Assembly (NCBI RefSeq): GCF_000696095.1
Contig: NZ_BAYX01000009.1
Coordinates: 1 to 64,000 of the forward strand
Direction of reading: 5' to 3'
Source of the DNA: Rhizobium rhizogenes NBRC 13257
GTDB taxonomy: Bacteria; Pseudomonadota; Alphaproteobacteria; Rhizobiales; Rhizobiaceae
Length of the DNA: 64,000 bases
Shown here one piece after another: positions 43,241 through 52,057 of this stretch. A model generated the notes under the pieces. The model had not been told where the DNA came from, searched no databases, and was given only the letters and a program-made list of their open reading frames with translations. The position numbers and the translations under genes were made by a program. The first letter of the stretch is position 1. Every line of letters starts with the position of its first letter.

Positions 43241-43891
43241 ATGGAACTCGATCAAGACCACGAAGCCGGCCGGATCATCATCCTGAACGGTGCGCCGCGA
43301 TCCGGAAAATCCAGCATTGTCGAGGCTATTCAGGCCGGTTTCGACGGCCCCTGGATGAATCTCGGCGTCGACACCTATGTCCGCCACGCCACGCCGCAAC
43401 GCTACTGGCCAGGCATCGGCCTGCGCCCCGGCGGCGAGCGACCGGATATGGAAGCGCTTGTGCCGCGCTTTTATGCCGCGCTCTATGCCTCCATCGCCGC
43501 CCATAGCCGGCTGGGGCTGAACGTCGTCGCCGAGTTCGGTCATCATGACGCCCATTCGCGCCCACTGGGCATCTTGCAGGACTGCGCCCGGCAACTGGCC
43601 GGCCTGCCCGTCCTTTTCATCGGCGTGCGATGCCCGATCGAGACCATCATGCAGCGGCGTCTGGCGGAAGGCCCCGAACGGAGCGGCACCTATGTCGGCG
43701 TTGCCGCCGGCGAGCCGATCCCGGCACCGGTGCTTGCCTGGCAGCAAGAGGTGCACCAGCCGGGGATCTATGATCTGGAGGTCGATACTTCGGTCAGGAG
43801 CGCTGAGGCCTGCGCCGAGGAGATCAGGCAGCTGATGGACCGGGGCATTTCGCGCCCGACGGCATTCGAGCGGCTTGCGGCGGACCGCTGA
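43241..43891 (+). CDS. chloramphenicol phosphotransferase-like P-loop kinase
   Basis: About 216 residues. The P-loop is IILNGAPRSGKSSIVEAI. The next conserved segment, WMNLGVDTYV, supplies the Asp that acts as catalytic base in chloramphenicol phosphotransferase. ARQLAGLPVLFIGVRCPIETI and VHQPGIYDLEVDTS also match that family. GAGGAGG precedes the ATG. Relatives modify small hydroxylated molecules; the true substrate here may not be chloramphenicol. It is divergent from DUF983 in the block that splits the oxidase cluster. Confidence 0.8.
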   Translation: MELDQDHEAGRIIILNGAPRSGKSSIVEAIQAGFDGPWMNLGVDTYVRHATPQRYWPGIGLRPGGERPDMEALVPRFYAALYASIAAHSRLGLNVVAEFGHHDAHSRPLGILQDCARQLAGLPVLFIGVRCPIETIMQRRLAEGPERSGTYVGVAAGEPIPAPVLAWQQEVHQPGIYDLEVDTSVRSAEACAEEIRQLMDRGISRPTAFERLAADR

Positions 43892-43926
43892 GACACGGCG
43901 CTGAGCAATAAGTCCTGAGCCTAGCT

Positions 43927-44343
43927 TCACATCGGCGGCATCTTCTCGAATTTCGGCACGGCCGGGTCGAGCCGGTCCCAAGCATGACCGCGCACCGTGT
44001 ACGTCACCATCTGCGGCTTGTATCGGCCTGGATCGTCGAGGCTCGCGGCGTGAATGGTGAAGAGGTCCGGCATGGCCGCGAAGGTCAGATAGACGGGCGA
44101 TCCGCAGGCGGGACAGAAGCCACGCGTCTTCACGTTCCCGCTGTCGCCGACCATATCCCAATGCGTCGCCTCGCCTTCGAGCTTCACCGCCTCCCTGCTC
44201 GGGAAGGTCAAATAGGATCCATGCCCGGTGCCACTCGTACTCTGGCAGTCGCGGCACTGGCAGTCGTTCATCGCGATCGGCTCAGCCGAGATTTCATAGT
44301 GGATCGCACCGCAGGCGCATCCGCCGGTGTAAGGCTTGTTCAT
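43927..44343 (-). CDS. GFA (glutathione-dependent formaldehyde-activating) family protein
   Basis: A 138-residue zinc protein of the GFA/Mss4-like fold. Cysteine motifs are GGCACGAIHYE, NDCQCRDCQ and RGFCPACGSPVYL, providing structural and catalytic zinc sites. The ATG at 44343 follows AGGAGAG. It is the last gene of an ArsR-AHSA1-GFA operon. Despite the family name, most members have no proven role in formaldehyde metabolism. Confidence 0.88.
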   Translation of the reverse strand: MNKPYTGGCACGAIHYEISAEPIAMNDCQCRDCQSTSGTGHGSYLTFPSREAVKLEGEATHWDMVGDSGNVKTRGFCPACGSPVYLTFAAMPDLFTIHAASLDDPGRYKPQMVTYTVRGHAWDRLDPAVPKFEKMPPM

Positions 44344-44391
44344 GTCTCTCTCCTGGTTAAGCGCTTCATCGGCCACGACGCTTCTGTCGCG

Positions 44392-44856
44392 TCAGTCTTT
44401 CCCGTCGACGATAGCGCCAATGTTCTGGACTACTTTCTTCCAACCTTCGCTCATCTTGTTGAAGGCGGTATCGTTTTTCGGCACGACGAAGCCGGAATGG
44501 ACGAGGCGGAGGCGCGTGCCGGCTTCAACCTTGGAAAGGATGAACGTGACCACAGTGTCGAGCTGTGAGCCGTATCCGACATTTTTCGCGTGTCCGCCTT
44601 TCCAGGCATAAGCCAAACGCTCGTACGGCTTCACCTCCAGCACCTGGCAATGAATGGTGCCGTCCCATGCGCCGGCCGGCGTGGTCTGGTAGGTGAAATG
44701 TTTGCCTTCCACGGGCTCGAAGCCAGCCGGCATCATCAACCACCGGCCCATCAAACTGGCCGTGGTCAGCGTTCTCCAAATCGCCTCCGGCGTATGCGGA
44801 AAAACCTCATCGACCACTATGTCCTGCGTGTTGGGCTCCAATACGGCGTCGTTCAT
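44392..44856 (-). CDS. SRPBCC/AHSA1-domain protein
   Basis: A 154-residue START-like protein of the AHSA1/activator-of-Hsp90 subclass: VFPHTPEAIWRTLTTASLMGRWL, then LEVKPYERLAYAW and GTRLRLVHSGF, ending in FNKMSEGWKKVVQNI. It overlaps the ArsR regulator gene by four bases. Such ArsR-AHSA1 pairs are common in bacteria and are thought to bind small hydrophobic ligands. The ligand is unknown. Confidence 0.87.
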   Translation of the reverse strand: MNDAVLEPNTQDIVVDEVFPHTPEAIWRTLTTASLMGRWLMMPAGFEPVEGKHFTYQTTPAGAWDGTIHCQVLEVKPYERLAYAWKGGHAKNVGYGSQLDTVVTFILSKVEAGTRLRLVHSGFVVPKNDTAFNKMSEGWKKVVQNIGAIVDGKD

Positions 44857-45182
44857 GGATCAATCTCCTTCAGCAGCGTCCTGAGATTTACAAAACGTTC
44901 GCGCCAGAAGACGCCATAATGGCTCATCCACTCGACCAGCGGATCGAGGCCTTCCGGCTGGGCACGGTAATAGACTTTCCGGCCTTCGGGGCGCTCGGCG
45001 ACCAGGCCGGCCTGTTTCAGAGCCTTGAGGTGTTGAGAAATGGCGCCCTGAGTCACTCCGCTTCCTCGCGTCAGTTCGACGACGGTAATCTCGTCGGAGC
45101 TGACGACCTTCTCAAACACGGCCCGCCGTGTGGGATCGGCAAGTGCGCGCATGACGGCATTGATGGGAGCGGCTTCGGTCAT
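44853..45182 (-). CDS. ArsR-family transcriptional regulator
   Basis: A 109-residue winged helix-turn-helix repressor: MRALADPTRRAVFEKVV, then GVTQGAISQHLKALKQAGLV and KVYYRAQPEGLDPLVEWM. It contains no cysteine, so it is not a thiol metal sensor. It starts the AHSA1-GFA operon by a 4-base overlap. Two repeats of ATACTAAT lie just upstream of its start, a plausible autoregulatory operator. Confidence 0.9.
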   Translation of the reverse strand: MTEAAPINAVMRALADPTRRAVFEKVVSSDEITVVELTRGSGVTQGAISQHLKALKQAGLVAERPEGRKVYYRAQPEGLDPLVEWMSHYGVFWRERFVNLRTLLKEIDP

Positions 45183-45198
45183 GGGAAATCAATAGCCC

Positions 45199-45234
45199 AT
45201 ACTAATTAATGAGTCAATACTAATTGATTGGTAT
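45199..45234. promoter_or_regulatory. operator candidate of the ArsR-AHSA1-GFA operon
   Basis: The 18-bp near-perfect palindrome ATACTAATTGATTGGTAT (45217-45234) and a second ATACTAAT half site (45199) 18 bp away lie within 55 bases of the arsR-like start. Spacing and symmetry fit dimer binding. Confidence 0.55.
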
Positions 45235-45414
45235 GGATTGCAATGCCGCCTCGCGCCGCAATGAATCAATTGATCCGCAATCCGGTTTAATAGGTCCTGA
45301 GCCCGGTGAATGACCATCTTCCAGCCTTCACCCACTCGCGCCGGATGGTCGAGCGGTATGCCTCATCCGACCTGGCTCCTGCGACAAATCTCAGCGTGGT
45401 TTTTCGGTGGAACC

Positions 45415-46230
45415 CTACGGCTGCGATTCGAGCAGCCGGATATAGCGTTCGGCGGAGCGGGCGACGCTATCCTTGGCCTTGCTAGCAATGAACTTTTCGC
45501 GCCAGGCGCCGTAGATGCGATCGAAGCCTATCTCTGCAACGCGATTCGCAATACGCCGGACTTCACGCGCCGGCAGAGGGATCAGGTTGGGGAAGGAATA
45601 CATGAAGGAAACCCATCCCTTCGCCGGAACCACTTGCATGGTGTCGCCGACGAGCAGCGCGCCATTTCCGTCCGCGCCGGCCTGCCATTCCAGGACACTA
45701 CTCCCCTCGAAATGCCCGCCCAGCCGGTGAAGGACGATACCGGGCAACACGTCGCGGCGGTCTCCCCGCCAAGGCTGGATATGCTCGCTCGGGCGCAGGA
45801 CATGGGCCAGATCGGCCTCAGGCAACAGGATCGGCACGCCGCCCAAGGCTTCGCTCCATTCCACCATGCCGGTATAGAAATGCGGATGGGACAGGCAGAT
45901 GGCCTTGATGCCGCCGAGCTCTAAAATGCGGCTCCGCGTCTGGCCGTCCAAAACAGGGATGCAATCCCACAGGACATTTCCATGCGGAGTAAGCACCAGA
46001 AGTGCCCGCTGGCCGATACCGATTGCTGGTGAAACACCGATGGCAATCAAGTTCGGTTCCAGCTCACTCCATTCGTTCGCGTGGGTGGAGATTAGCGCTT
46101 CCCGGGCGATCCACTCCTGGCCGCCTTCGGGAACGAACTGTCGTTCATCTTCGCAAATGGAACAAGTCGGAGGCGGGACGGCGCTTAACGCGGTATGCGC
46201 GCCACATGTCTTGCAAATCCAGATGGGCAA
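45415..46230 (-). CDS. rubredoxin-like zinc knuckle plus MBL-fold protein
   Basis: A 271-residue protein. The N-terminal CKTCGAHTAL and PTCSICEDERQFVP give a rubredoxin-like CxxC-CxxC knuckle (residues 6-26). The rest is a metallo-beta-lactamase fold with SHPHFYTGMVEW in place of the usual HxHxDH: the first two histidines remain, but the following Asp-His pair is missing. Later GDTMQVV and the LGGHFEG histidine are kept. A reduced metal site or a non-hydrolytic role is possible. It sits between ctaE and the ArsR operon. Confidence 0.8.
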   Translation of the reverse strand: MPIWICKTCGAHTALSAVPPPTCSICEDERQFVPEGGQEWIAREALISTHANEWSELEPNLIAIGVSPAIGIGQRALLVLTPHGNVLWDCIPVLDGQTRSRILELGGIKAICLSHPHFYTGMVEWSEALGGVPILLPEADLAHVLRPSEHIQPWRGDRRDVLPGIVLHRLGGHFEGSSVLEWQAGADGNGALLVGDTMQVVPAKGWVSFMYSFPNLIPLPAREVRRIANRVAEIGFDRIYGAWREKFIASKAKDSVARSAERYIRLLESQP

Positions 46231-46398
46231 CGGAGCGATCCCTTATGAGCGGACAGGCGATCCTGGAGGTGGAGGGCAAACATGATGTTGCATGCCATGT
46301 CGAAAAAATGCCGCCGCAAACGTTCCGGACCAGGCCAGATTTTGCGGCGGCAAGCATTGTTCGTTTCGACCAAAGGCCGAACGCGGAGCAGCGGTCGG

Positions 46399-47277
46399 TC
46401 AGCCGTGTGCGATCGGTGCGCCCCAGCTGCCCCAGATGTAGATGCAGAAGAACAGGAACAGCCAGACGACGTCGACGAAATGCCAGTACCAGGCGGCCGC
46501 CTCGAAGCCGAAATGCTGCTTCGGCGTGAAGTCACCCTTGATCGCGCGGATCAGGCAGACCAGCAGAAAAATCGTGCCGATCAATACATGGAAGCCGTGG
46601 AAACCGGTCGCCATGAAGAAGGTCGCGCCGTAGATCGAGTTTTTGAACTCGAAGGGCGCATGGGCGTATTCATAGGCCTGCACGCAGGAAAAGAACGCGC
46701 CGAGCAGAACCGTGAGCGTCAGGCCCTGGATCATGCTCTTGCGGTCATTATGCAGCAGCGCATGGTGCGCCCAGGTGACCGTCGTGCCCGACAGCAGCAG
46801 GATGATGGTGTTGTAGATCGGCAGATGCCAGGGATCGAGGACTTCGACGCCCTTGGGCGGAAATTGCCCGCCGAGGAAGGCCGTACGCGATGCCTGGATC
46901 GCCTCGTTCGGGAAGAGGCTGACGTCGAAATAGGCCCAGAACCAGGCGACAAAGAACATCACCTCGGAGGCGATGAACATGATCATGCCGTAGCGCAGAT
47001 GCAGCGAGACGACGCGTGTATGTGCGCCCTCATGCGCTTCCTTCACCGTGTCCGACCACCAGCCGTACATGACGTAGAGGATCAGAGCCAGACCGATGAA
47101 GAACAGCCATGGATGCGCCCAATCGAGGCCGAACAGGTGCAGCGAGCCGCCGTTGAGATAGCGCATGAAGCCGACGCCACCAAAGGTGATGATGAAGGCC
47201 CCAATGGCTGCCAGCAGCGGCCACGGGCTCGGGTCGATGATGTGGTAGTCGTGTTTCTTCTGATGCGCCTCTGCCAT
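46399..47277 (-). CDS. ctaE: cytochrome c oxidase subunit III
   Basis: About 292 residues with seven membrane helices: PWPLLAAIGAFIITFGGVGF, then EVMFFVAWFWAYFDVSLFP, TVTWAHHALLHND, and the C-terminal HFVDVVWLFLFFCIYIWG. It is a core subunit of the aa3-type oxidase. The ATG at 47277 (MAEAHQKKHDYH) is the family start. It follows ctaG by 63 bases. In related genomes DUF983 comes next, but here foreign genes intervene. Confidence 0.96.
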   Translation of the reverse strand: MAEAHQKKHDYHIIDPSPWPLLAAIGAFIITFGGVGFMRYLNGGSLHLFGLDWAHPWLFFIGLALILYVMYGWWSDTVKEAHEGAHTRVVSLHLRYGMIMFIASEVMFFVAWFWAYFDVSLFPNEAIQASRTAFLGGQFPPKGVEVLDPWHLPIYNTIILLLSGTTVTWAHHALLHNDRKSMIQGLTLTVLLGAFFSCVQAYEYAHAPFEFKNSIYGATFFMATGFHGFHVLIGTIFLLVCLIRAIKGDFTPKQHFGFEAAAWYWHFVDVVWLFLFFCIYIWGSWGAPIAHG

Positions 47278-47340
47278 GTCAGCAATCCCCGAATGACTTT
47301 TTCCCATATTGCTTCCGGCCGAGCCGAAAAGCACTCTCCA

Positions 47341-47958
47341 TCAAAGTTTCTTTTCCGCCGCCTTCGTCGCCGCGCCCTCGTTCGACGCGACCGGCTTTGC
47401 ACCATCGCGTGGGTAGAAGGTGTAGGACAGCGTCAGCGCCGTGATCGTCTTCGTCTCTTCCGCCTTGGTGATCTCAGGATCGACGTAGAAGACCACCGGC
47501 ATCTCGCGCTTTTCCCCCGGCGCGAGATCGGTCTCGTTGAAGCAGAAGCACTGCACCTTGTTGAAATAGGCGCCTGCTTCCACCGGCGAGACATTGAAAA
47601 TAGCCTGTCCGCGCGTCGGCTGATCGGACTTGTTTTCGGCCACGAACTTGATCTCGATCGTCTCGCCGATCTTCGGATTGACTTCCTTCTGCATCGGCTT
47701 GAAGTCCCAGGGCACGCCTGGAGCGACATTGGCGTCGAAGGTGACCTTGATCGGCTTGTCGAGAATGATGCTGGATGCCTGGTCGACGCGCTGCGTCGTG
47801 CCGTTAAACCCCGTGACCTCGCAGAAGATGCGATAGAGCGGCACGGCGGCGGCGCACATGGCGCTCATGCCGACGACGAAGCTCAGGCACATGGCGACTA
47901 CCAGGCCGTTGTTGCGGCCTGCCGTCCTCACCTTGTTCGTTGTCCCCTCCTCCATCAC
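47341..47958 (-). CDS. ctaG: cytochrome c oxidase assembly protein CtaG/Cox11
   Basis: A 205-residue copper chaperone delivering CuB to subunit I. It has one N-terminal helix (GLVVAMCLSFVVGMSAMCAAAVPLYRIFC) and a periplasmic immunoglobulin-like domain. The copper motif CFCF is in QCFCFNETDLAPGE, and a further Cys lies at the helix end (RIFCEVTGF). It starts eight bases after the small coxF stop, inside the ctaC-E operon. Confidence 0.95.
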   Translation of the reverse strand: MMEEGTTNKVRTAGRNNGLVVAMCLSFVVGMSAMCAAAVPLYRIFCEVTGFNGTTQRVDQASSIILDKPIKVTFDANVAPGVPWDFKPMQKEVNPKIGETIEIKFVAENKSDQPTRGQAIFNVSPVEAGAYFNKVQCFCFNETDLAPGEKREMPVVFYVDPEITKAEETKTITALTLSYTFYPRDGAKPVASNEGAATKAAEKKL

Positions 47959-47964
47959 GCCTCC

Positions 47965-48105
47965 TCAAACGTGTCCGGTGCCGACCTTGATGATGGTGAT
48001 CGCGTAGAACAGGATCACCAGGCCAGCGAGCACCAGGCCGAGCGCGATATTGCGCCCTCGCCGTGATTTCTTTTGCTTGTCCGTAAGCTTGACAAGTTCG
48101 ATCAT
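47965..48105 (-). CDS. small CoxF-like membrane protein of the oxidase operon
   Basis: A 46-residue protein: a charged N-terminus (MIELVKLTDKQKKSRRGRN), then one helix (IALGLVLAGLVILFYAITII) and a short KVGTGHV tail. Its ATG overlaps the ctaB stop (ATGA). A small single-helix gene (coxF) occupies this slot between ctaB and ctaG in rhizobial oxidase operons. It probably assists assembly, though its function is not established. Confidence 0.8.
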   Translation of the reverse strand: MIELVKLTDKQKKSRRGRNIALGLVLAGLVILFYAITIIKVGTGHV

Positions 48106-49061
48106 AGCCAGCCCCCCACGCCGCCCGACATCAGCACGGCAACGAGCCTGTCGATCAAGAGCGCCGAAAAGATTGCGAAGAGATAGAAGATCGAAAAAGC
48201 GAAAAGTTTCTTCGCCGGCACCATCTTCACATCGCCATCGGGCATGCGCCAGACAGAGATGGAACAGTGAACGAAGATCACACCGAGAACGGTGGCGACA
48301 ACACCGTAACCGAGGCTCGCAAAGCCCATGAAGGACGGCACGACGCCGATGATCGCGGTCAGCACGGCATAGGCGACGATCTGGTTCTTCGTGGTGGGCA
48401 CGCCCGCCACGTTCGGTAACATCGGCACGCCGACGGCCTCGTAGTCACCCATCTTGAACAGCGCCAGCGCCCAGAAATGCGCCGGTGTCCAGAGGAAAAT
48501 GATCAGGAAAAGCACAACGCTTTCGATCGTCACATTGCCGGTCACGCAGGCCCAGCCGATGACCGGCGGGAAAGCACCGGCGGCACCACCGATGACGATG
48601 TTCTGCGGCGTCGAGCGCTTCAGCCACATCGTGTAGACGACGGCATAAAAGAAAATGGTGAAGGCGAGGATCGCGGCCGACAGCCAATTGACGGCGAGGC
48701 CGAGGATCGTCACCGAGAAGCCCGACAGCACCAGGCCGAAAGCCAGCGCCTCGGAAGGCGCCACGCGGCCAGCCGGGATCGGACGTTTCGCCGTGCGGGT
48801 CATGATCGCGTCGATATCGGCGTCGTACCACATGTTCAGCGCACCCGACGCGCCGGCGCCGACGGCAATGCAGAGAATGGCGATCAGGCCGAGAACCGGG
48901 TTGATATGCCCCGGCGCCAGAACCAAACCGGCAAAGGCGGTGAAGACGACCAGCGACATGACACGCGGCTTCAGAAGCTCGAAATAATCGCGCGCACCCG
49001 CTTCCGAGAGGCCGTTATCGCCTTCCTTCGCAAGCGCTTCGTGATTGTCGATGACCGTCAT
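48102..49061 (-). CDS. ctaB: protoheme IX farnesyltransferase (heme o synthase)
   Basis: About 319 residues and nine membrane helices. The prenyltransferase metal motifs are NMWYDADIDAIMTRTAKRPIP and, in the second half, FKMGDYEAVGVPMLPNVAG. RDYFELLKPRVMSLVVFTAF begins the membrane domain. It converts heme b to heme o for the oxidase. The ATG at 49061 follows GGAAG; a TTG at 49073 is in frame but less likely. Confidence 0.96.
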   Translation of the reverse strand: MTVIDNHEALAKEGDNGLSEAGARDYFELLKPRVMSLVVFTAFAGLVLAPGHINPVLGLIAILCIAVGAGASGALNMWYDADIDAIMTRTAKRPIPAGRVAPSEALAFGLVLSGFSVTILGLAVNWLSAAILAFTIFFYAVVYTMWLKRSTPQNIVIGGAAGAFPPVIGWACVTGNVTIESVVLFLIIFLWTPAHFWALALFKMGDYEAVGVPMLPNVAGVPTTKNQIVAYAVLTAIIGVVPSFMGFASLGYGVVATVLGVIFVHCSISVWRMPDGDVKMVPAKKLFAFSIFYLFAIFSALLIDRLVAVLMSGGVGGWL

Positions 49062-49118
49062 TCTTTCTTCCAATGTCAGTTGAGCCGGACGCCGCTTATC
49101 ACGGCGTCCGGAAATAGG

Positions 49119-50813
49119 CTACTTGATGCGCGGCAGCTCTTCCCACTGGTGGAACGGCGGCGGCGATGACAGCTGCCACTCGAGCGTCGTCGCGCCCTCG
49201 CCCCAAGGATTGTCGCCGGCAACGCGCTTCTTGGCGAAGGCGTCATAAACGCCATAAAGGAAGATGACCACACCCACGGCTGCGACATAGGAGCCCATGG
49301 AGGAAACGAAGTTCCAGCCGGCGAACGCATCCGGATAGTCGATGTAGCGGCGTGGCATGCCGGCACGACCGAGGAAGTGCTGCGGGAAGAACACCATGTT
49401 GACGCCGATGAAGGTGACCCAGAAATGCAGGTTGCCAATCTTCTCATTGTACATGTAGCCGGTCATCTTCGGGAACCAGTAGTACCAGGCGGCGAAGATG
49501 GCGAAGACGGCGCCGAGCGACAGCACGTAATGGAAGTGTGCCACGACGTAATAGGTGTCGTGCCATACGCGGTCGAGGCCGGCATTGGCGAGCTGCACGC
49601 CGGTGACGCCACCAACCGTGAACAGGAAGATGAAGCCAATCGCCCAGATCATCGGCGTGCGGAACTCGATCGAGCCACCCCACATCGTTGCGATCCAGGA
49701 GAAGATCTTCACGCCGGTCGGAACGGCGATGACCATCGTCGCGAAGACAAAGTAACGCTGCGTGTCGAGCGACAGGCCGACCGTGTACATGTGGTGGGCC
49801 CAGACGACAAAGCCGACAGCGCCGATCGCGACCATGGCGTAGGCCATGCCGAGATAGCCGAAGATCGGCTTGCGCGAGAAGGTCGAGATGATGTGGCTGA
49901 CCATGCCGAAGCCGGGCAGGATCAGGATGTAGACTTCCGGGTGACCGAAGAACCAGAACAGGTGCTGGTAAAGGATCGGATCGCCGCCGCCTTCAGGCGC
50001 GAAGAAGGTCGTGCCGAAGTTACGGTCGGTCAGCACCATGGTAATGGCGCCCGCCAGAACCGGCAGCGACAGGAGCAGCAGGAAGGCAGTGATCAGCACC
50101 GACCAGGCAAAGAGCGGCATCTTGTGCAGCGTCATGCCCGGAGCGCGCATGTTGAGGATCGTGGTGATGAAGTTGATCGCGCCGAGGATCGAGGATGCGC
50201 CGGCGATATGCAGCGCGAAGATCACCAGGTCGACCGCTGGTCCCGGATGCCCACCTATGCCTGACAATGGCGGATACATGGTCCAGCCGCCGCCCGCGCC
50301 ATAAGCACCGGCCGGGCCTTCGACGAACATCGACAGGATCAGGAGCAGGAAGGCCGGAACGATCAGCCAGAAGGAGATGTTGTTCAGGCGCGGAAACGCC
50401 ATGTCCGGCGCGCCGATCATGATCGGCACCATCCAGTTGGCGAAACCGCCGATCATCGCCGGCATGACCATGAAGAAGATCATGATCAGCGCATGGGCGG
50501 TGACGAAGACGTTATACATCTGCTTGCCGCCATCGATGGAAGCATCGCCCGAATAGCCATAAACCATGGAGGCCAGGCCGCTGAAGATCTGGATGCCGGG
50601 TTCCTGCAATTCCATGCGGATGGCAAGTGACAGCAGGAAGCCGATAAGGCCGGCGAAGATCGCGAAGATCAGGTAGAGAGTGCCGATGTCCTTATGGTTC
50701 GTCGAGAAAAGCCAGCGGTTTGCGAAACTGGGCTTGTGAGAGTGGTGATCGTCATGCGCGTGGGCGTCGTGATGATCGTGCGAGTGATCGTCGTGTGCCG
50801 TGGATCCAGCCAT
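49119..50813 (-). CDS. ctaD: cytochrome c oxidase subunit I
   Basis: A 564-residue twelve-helix catalytic subunit. CuB and heme ligands lie in HPEVYILILPGFG, in VWAHHMYTVG and in WHDTYYVVAHFHYVLSLG; the heme a ligand is in the early VTAHALIMIFFMVMPA. The N-terminus is unusually rich in His and Asp (a 30-residue stretch of HDDHSHDHH-type repeats) and could bind metal. It lies between ctaC and ctaB in the operon. Confidence 0.97.
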   Translation of the reverse strand: MAGSTAHDDHSHDHHDAHAHDDHHSHKPSFANRWLFSTNHKDIGTLYLIFAIFAGLIGFLLSLAIRMELQEPGIQIFSGLASMVYGYSGDASIDGGKQMYNVFVTAHALIMIFFMVMPAMIGGFANWMVPIMIGAPDMAFPRLNNISFWLIVPAFLLLILSMFVEGPAGAYGAGGGWTMYPPLSGIGGHPGPAVDLVIFALHIAGASSILGAINFITTILNMRAPGMTLHKMPLFAWSVLITAFLLLLSLPVLAGAITMVLTDRNFGTTFFAPEGGGDPILYQHLFWFFGHPEVYILILPGFGMVSHIISTFSRKPIFGYLGMAYAMVAIGAVGFVVWAHHMYTVGLSLDTQRYFVFATMVIAVPTGVKIFSWIATMWGGSIEFRTPMIWAIGFIFLFTVGGVTGVQLANAGLDRVWHDTYYVVAHFHYVLSLGAVFAIFAAWYYWFPKMTGYMYNEKIGNLHFWVTFIGVNMVFFPQHFLGRAGMPRRYIDYPDAFAGWNFVSSMGSYVAAVGVVIFLYGVYDAFAKKRVAGDNPWGEGATTLEWQLSSPPPFHQWEELPRIK

Positions 50814-50828
50814 TGTCCCTAATCCCTC

Positions 50829-51719
50829 TTACTTCGCGACGTTTTCAGCGACATTGACGGTAGCCGGCTGATCGACGGCGGCCATCAGGGCCTTGTTCGC
50901 CTTGGTCAGATCACCGGCGGCGGTGGTCAGCCACTGCTGGTATTGATCTTGGGAGACGATGCGGATGGCGATCGGCATGAACGCATGGTCCTTGCCGCAG
51001 AGCTCGGAACACTGGCCGTAGTACAGACCTTCACGGTCGGCCTTGAACCAGGTCTCGTTCAGACGGCCCGGAACGGCGTCGATCTTAAGCCCGAAGGACG
51101 GCATGCCGAAGGAGTGGATGACATCCGTGGGTGCCGCGGTGACGAGAACGCGCACGACCTTGTTGACGGGCAGCACCAGCTCGTTGTCGACGGCGAGAAG
51201 CCGCGGATATTTAGACTTGTCTTCCTTGCCGGCCGCCGCGCGATCGGGCTCCTTCAGCATGAAGGAATCGAAAGCCAGCGGGTTATTTCCACTGTTTTCA
51301 TACTCGTAGTTCCACTGCCACTGCGTCGCCGTCGCCTTGACGGTCACGTCGGGATTCTGCGGAAAGGTGAGCTGCTTGGTCAGAAGTTCAAAGGACGGAA
51401 CGGCCAGGAACAGGAGAACGAGAACCGGACCCACCGTCCAGATCACCTCGATCACCGTGTTGTGGCTCGTCTTGGAGGGCACCGGATTCTTGGAGGCCCG
51501 GAACTTGACCATGACGACGATCAGAAGGACGAGCACCAGCAATGTAACCGGAATGATAAACCAAAGCGTGTATGCTTCGAACCAGCGAATTTCATGCATG
51601 TTGCCGGTCGCCGCCTCCTGCAGACCGGTTTCCCATGGTTTTGGCTGATCGGCATAGCTGCCGGTCGCAAAAAGCAGACAGGCGATAGCCGCCAGAGCTG
51701 CGTAAGCCCTCTTAATCAC
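50829..51719 (-). CDS. ctaC: cytochrome c oxidase subunit II
   Basis: 296 residues with a signal peptide, two membrane helices and a periplasmic cupredoxin domain. The CuA ligands are in DVIHSFGMPSFG and YYGQCSELCGKDHAFMPI. WQWNYEYEN carries the aromatic electron-entry patch. The start is GTG, with GGGAGAG upstream. It leads the oxidase operon, whose promoter should lie in the 338-bp gap before ialB. Confidence 0.96.
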   Translation of the reverse strand: MIKRAYAALAAIACLLFATGSYADQPKPWETGLQEAATGNMHEIRWFEAYTLWFIIPVTLLVLVLLIVVMVKFRASKNPVPSKTSHNTVIEVIWTVGPVLVLLFLAVPSFELLTKQLTFPQNPDVTVKATATQWQWNYEYENSGNNPLAFDSFMLKEPDRAAAGKEDKSKYPRLLAVDNELVLPVNKVVRVLVTAAPTDVIHSFGMPSFGLKIDAVPGRLNETWFKADREGLYYGQCSELCGKDHAFMPIAIRIVSQDQYQQWLTTAAGDLTKANKALMAAVDQPATVNVAENVAK

Positions 51720-52057
51720 GATGTCTCTCCCTCCAGCGTTTGATCCCAGATCAACCTCAAACGCAGTATCCCTACAGTCCTCTGCGCTTCAAACCACAGT
51801 TTGGGGCACACCGCAACAACTCACAACATTTGTCCGTGCGGCATTTTTGCGCGAAATATACTCCCCCGACCCGTCTAAACATGACAAGCATTTCATCATC
51901 ATACGAAAAATTGCATGACGGTCCATCGTATCGCCGTGACAAAATAGGATAGAGGTCGTATTTCCGCCGCACTCGATTGGAATTCAGCAGGCGGGGCTTT
52001 TCATTTGCCGGGCTGGGCTTCAACAATAGCGGCACTGATTCGAATCTAGAGGTTTCC
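51720..52057. other. divergent promoter region between ctaC and ialB-like gene
   Basis: 338 bases without a supported gene. It is visibly richer in A+T around 51840-51960, and must carry the promoters of both the oxidase operon and the IalB-family gene. No operator, riboswitch or stem-loop of note was seen. The short plus-strand frame at 51721-51918 has no ribosome site and is rejected. Confidence 0.5.

Noticed and set aside
46282..48066. 594-codon plus-strand frame across ctaE and ctaG
   Set aside because: Lies opposite two conserved oxidase genes; charged low-complexity translation without motifs.
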